DNA from: Acidobacteriota bacterium
GTDB taxonomy: Bacteria > Acidobacteriota > Terriglobia > Bryobacterales > JACQDG01
Reading direction: 5' to 3'
Assembly (NCBI GenBank): GCA_016201195.1
Contig: JACQDI010000167.1
Coordinates: forward strand, 1 to 8,224
DNA: 8,224 nt
The translations under genes were made by a program, and so were the position numbers. Below the pieces are notes generated by a model. That model worked only from the letters and a program-made list of their open reading frames with translations, did not search any database and was not told the origin of the DNA. The first letter of the stretch is position 1; each line of letters opens with the position of its first letter. This document shows positions 7,001-8,224 of the stretch, piece by piece.

Positions 7001-7714
7001 CTTGCTGCCCATCGAGGAGTCGTAGAGCGACGTAGCTACCTTGAACTCCTGGATGGCGGCGGGGTTGGGCAGCGGGACCGTGTCGAAGTGGGCCAGGTTG
7101 AAGTCGTTGACGTTGATGCCTTCGATCGAGACGCTGTTGTTGGTGGTGCGCTGGCCGTTGACGTTGATGTCCACAATGCCGCGGTTAGCGGAACGCACGT
7201 CCGCTGGCTCGCCAGCCGCGCCGGGCGAGAGGGCCAGCAGGAACAAGAAGTTGGGGACCGGCAAGGGGAGAGCGGCGAGGGTCTTGGAGTCCACCCCCTG
7301 GCCGGTGGTGGCGCTTTCGGTGTTGACCAGGGTGGAAAAAGCCTCTACCGTGATCGCCTCCTGCACGGCGCCGAGCTCGAGCGCTGTATCATGGCGGGTC
7401 GTCTCGTTGATGCGCACTGGCACACCGACCGCCTGGTAGCGCTTGAAGCCGCTTCCGGTGACCTCCAGCCGGTAGCTGCCCGGGGGGAGCAGCGTGGCAG
7501 TATAGTTGCCCTCCGGGCCGGTGCTCATCCGGCGTTCGGAGACGCCGGTGGTTTCATTGAAAATCTCCACGGTGGCGCCGGGGATGATGGCGCCGGTCGA
7601 GTCCTTCACGACTCCCGTAATCCCTCCGGTTTGAGCCCCCTGCGGGAAAGCCGGGACCGCCAGAAGGAGACACCACAGAGAAATGGCCCATAGCAGGCAC
7701 AATCCATGTCGCAT
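4091..7714 (-). CDS. Oar-like TonB-dependent outer-membrane receptor with N-terminal carboxypeptidase-regulatory-like domain
   Basis: The product is 1,207 residues. Residues 1 to about 22-25 form a signal peptide (hydrophobic core to LLLAVPAFPQ). Residues 30-115 form a carboxypeptidase-regulatory-like beta-sandwich (GGITGVVKDSTGAIIPGATV, then GNYTATLLPPGSYRLEV). The plug follows at about 117-250, including INVNGQRTTNN (183-193) and IEGINVNDF. The rest is a large beta-barrel with family signatures: SDFSAFFQDDW (613-623), LTVNLGLRWE (629-638) and FFNLFNHPVF (1163-1172). It ends in Tyr-Glu-Phe, and a terminal aromatic residue is the usual outer-membrane insertion signal. The full length suggests an intact gene. 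ATG 7714 is preceded by a good Shine-Dalgarno sequence (GGGGAGAA on the minus strand). Such receptors are abundant in Acidobacteriota and move ligands across the outer membrane using TonB energy; the ligand cannot be told from sequence. Four cysteine pairs lie in the barrel part. No clear TonB box was recognised. The gene is divergent from the SDR gene. Confidence 0.95.
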   Translation of the reverse strand: MRHGLCLLWAISLWCLLLAVPAFPQGAQTGGITGVVKDSTGAIIPGATVEIFNETTGVSERRMSTGPEGNYTATLLPPGSYRLEVTGSGFKRYQAVGVPVRINETTRHDTALELGAVQEAITVEAFSTLVNTESATTGQGVDSKTLAALPLPVPNFLFLLALSPGAAGEPADVRSANRGIVDINVNGQRTTNNSVSIEGINVNDFNLAHFDTVPLPNPAAIQEFKVATSLYDSSMGSKGGGAVTLVLRSGTKDWHGGVYWNHRNDALNANEWFRNQVGALRAKLLQNVFGGSASGPIPKLGGFWFANVHGVRARNGLDPNGASISPLIQRFPTASDGTTNAALLGSAFGLTPAQIDPVAVNILNLKSSIYGGNFAIPRAGDPGCQSPAGATASFRCTFSKVAPLADTQYTITHDRSFRDGRDRISGRWFYDNGDVAKPFGTAGGLSFPRADVQRNRFLSLSQTHLISPRQVNEFRFGFSRFNSSFAPTDLVNLKDVGATRPNEGAVPGIYFFSITGLFSFGTGVNDERGTISNQFQWGDTWSLTAGKHSFRAGFEALRYQLNRYNRFAARGSLTFGSTSGENNTFTPFQNFLQGRITAIQSAGGDPQRYFRASDFSAFFQDDWRLRARLTVNLGLRWEGMGFGYDKYLRASIYDATLAPQQNPFLFAEGVQAPGVKGTPGVGKCALRRCFDDNNFAPRAGFAWDVKGNQKTVVRGGYGIYYQRLSNQNLLQGSLAAPFFVQPLDNRPTPDAFQLRNPVPQPLPSGAVAPAFIPQNSRFAGLRRVSGTGPLDINDPGVAPIFVNETGEPCLNYGGTVTNCSINLAAFTSARPSPGAPYNQQWNLTIQRQLASGWAVEAGYVGAHYVGGIGIWAPNLASLASPSSPINVTDINGNRYSITANAPNNEELRHGVLGLSRKRGARFSENIGFATYHSAQFTVSRRLSKGLFFQAGYTRSKSIDNVSGSQSTDELNATRNGQGGANILNFQNNPRANRALGDFDRPNRLVVSYSYDLPVPKSGLLGTQIFQGWNLSGIVTYQNGLPHSIFDSSSGGAYGATGIGTGLLVCRPLSEQLSSLPGCTPGAPTTREQATLSGSWQSRLTNVINPNFFSAAPNVPNAAGAGVTGYGNVPRNAFRGPSQQNWDFSVGKKFTIKEKHSVMFRADFFNLFNHPVFQQPNSVTINSPSTFTQITTTVSPARLIQFGLRYEF

Positions 7715-7797
7715 AGAATTCTCCCCAAGCCTGAACGTATCGATTCTACTCTGCCACAGGCTGGTATCCTTTGCAAGGGCCTGGCAAGGAGCGAAAC
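7715..7797. promoter_or_regulatory. Divergent promoter/operator region between the receptor and SDR genes
   Basis: These 83 bases hold start signals in both directions. Toward the SDR gene, TGGTATCCT (7762-7770) fits an extended -10, and AAGGAG (7786-7791) sits 6 nt before ATG 7798. Toward the receptor, TAGAAT (minus strand, 7748-7743) is a -10-like hexamer ahead of the GGGGAGAA ribosome site. Neither has a clear -35. An imperfect inverted repeat, CCTTTGC (7768-7774) with GCAAGG (7784-7789), lies between them and overlaps the SDR ribosome site. The motifs are seen; the regulation is inferred. Confidence 0.4.
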
Positions 7798-8224
7798 ATG
7801 GCGTACTCGTTTGAAAACCGGGTGATGGTGGTGACCGGCGGGGCCGGGGACATTGGGGGTGCGATTTGTCGGGCGCTTGAGGCCGGCGGGGCCCGGGTGG
7901 TGGCGGTGGATGTAGACGCCGCGGCGCCGCGCAACGCGCGGGTGGGCTTCCTGCGGCTGGACGTGTCCGACTCGGCGGAGGTGGACCGGGTTTTCGGACA
8001 AGTGGAGTCGGAATGGGGGCCGATCGACGGGTTGGTCAACGCCGCCGGGATCGCTCCCACGGCCTTCTGTACAGAGGGCAGCGACGCCGACTGGCGCCGG
8101 ACGCTGGAGGTGAACCTCTCCGGCGTCTACTATTGCTCGCGCCGGGCGGCGCGTGGGATGATCGAGCGGCAGCGCGGCACGATTGTGAATATCTCGTCCA
8201 CCAATGGTCTGGTCGGCGAGGAGA
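7798..8224 (+). CDS. Short-chain dehydrogenase/reductase (SDR), N-terminal part, cut by right edge
   Basis: From ATG 7798 (Shine-Dalgarno AAGGAG six bases upstream), 142 codons remain open to the window end. The Rossmann-fold SDR landmarks are in order: the nucleotide-binding loop TGGAGDIG (13-20), Asp38 at the end of strand beta-2 (VVAVDVD), LDV (54-56), NAAG (81-84), Asn106 in EVNLSG, and NISSTNG (131-137), where Ser134 should be the catalytic serine. The Tyr-x-x-x-Lys pair, expected about 13 residues after Ser134, falls past the edge. Asp38 favours NAD(H) over NADP(H) by family rule. The loop has Asp18 where the classical TGxxxGxG motif has glycine. A full classical SDR is about 250 residues, so roughly 100 are missing. 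Substrate unknown: it could be a FabG-like, sugar or alcohol dehydrogenase. Its position divergent from the receptor hints at a catabolic role, but weakly. Confidence 0.93.
   Translation, partial: MAYSFENRVMVVTGGAGDIGGAICRALEAGGARVVAVDVDAAAPRNARVGFLRLDVSDSAEVDRVFGQVESEWGPIDGLVNAAGIAPTAFCTEGSDADWRRTLEVNLSGVYYCSRRAARGMIERQRGTIVNISSTNGLVGEE

Noticed and set aside
4208..7693. A 1,161-codon open frame on the plus strand antisense to the TonB-dependent receptor
   Set aside because: It is a composition shadow: the receptor's GC-rich third positions leave the opposite frame free of stops. Its translation is a monotonous Gly/Ala/Val/Glu mixture with no recognisable domain, while the minus-strand protein has a signal peptide, plug and barrel motifs.
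7771..7790. Sigma-54-like -24/-12 pattern on the minus strand ahead of the receptor (TTGCCAGGCCCTTGCA)
   Set aside because: The -12 half and spacing fit, but the -24 element has TG where the near-invariant GG is needed and lacks the following AC. It is better explained by the local repeat.

Overview
This is a high-GC bacterial chromosome window that most resembles Acidobacteriota, possibly a Bryobacterales/Solibacter-type lineage. The evidence is a roughly 1,200-residue Oar-like TonB-dependent receptor with an N-terminal carboxypeptidase-regulatory-like domain. Next to it is a Hanks-type Ser/Thr kinase fused to a class III cyclase-homology domain, a membrane helix, a Pro/Ala/Gly linker and a C-terminal helical region. 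Both architectures are typical of that phylum. The assignment rests on recognising families by eye, not on a database search.

Layout, left to right. (1) Bases 1-663, minus strand: the N-terminal 221 residues of a TgpA/DUF3488-type membrane protein of the transglutaminase superfamily. It starts at a GTG and runs off the left edge. (2) Bases 664-799: a divergent intergenic region with candidate promoters for both flanking genes. (3) Bases 800-1774, plus: a secreted CsgG-family protein. (4) Bases 1782-4028, plus, only 7 nt downstream: the kinase/cyclase-homology/transmembrane protein. Genes 3 and 4 look like a two-gene operon. (5) Bases 4029-4090: a short convergent gap, with an imperfect stem-loop over the end of the kinase gene. 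(6) Bases 4091-7714, minus: the TonB-dependent receptor. (7) Bases 7715-7797: a compact divergent promoter region. (8) Bases 7798-8224, plus: the N-terminal 142 residues of a classical short-chain dehydrogenase/reductase, cut by the right edge.

Functionally the window is dominated by the cell envelope. The CsgG-like protein (periplasm or outer membrane) and the membrane kinase with an exported C-terminal domain could form an envelope-sensing unit; this is inferred from gene order. The receptor should import an unidentified ligand across the outer membrane. The SDR may act on an imported compound, but only divergent adjacency supports that. I see no tRNA, rRNA, CRISPR array, insertion sequence or phage gene.

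The most interesting points are the cyclase-homology domain, which keeps the metal-binding aspartates but lacks the canonical purine-specifying residues; a possible leaderless GTG start for the TgpA-like gene; four closely spaced cysteine pairs in the receptor; and a stem-loop straddling the kinase stop codon. I did not find a clearly undescribed multi-gene system.
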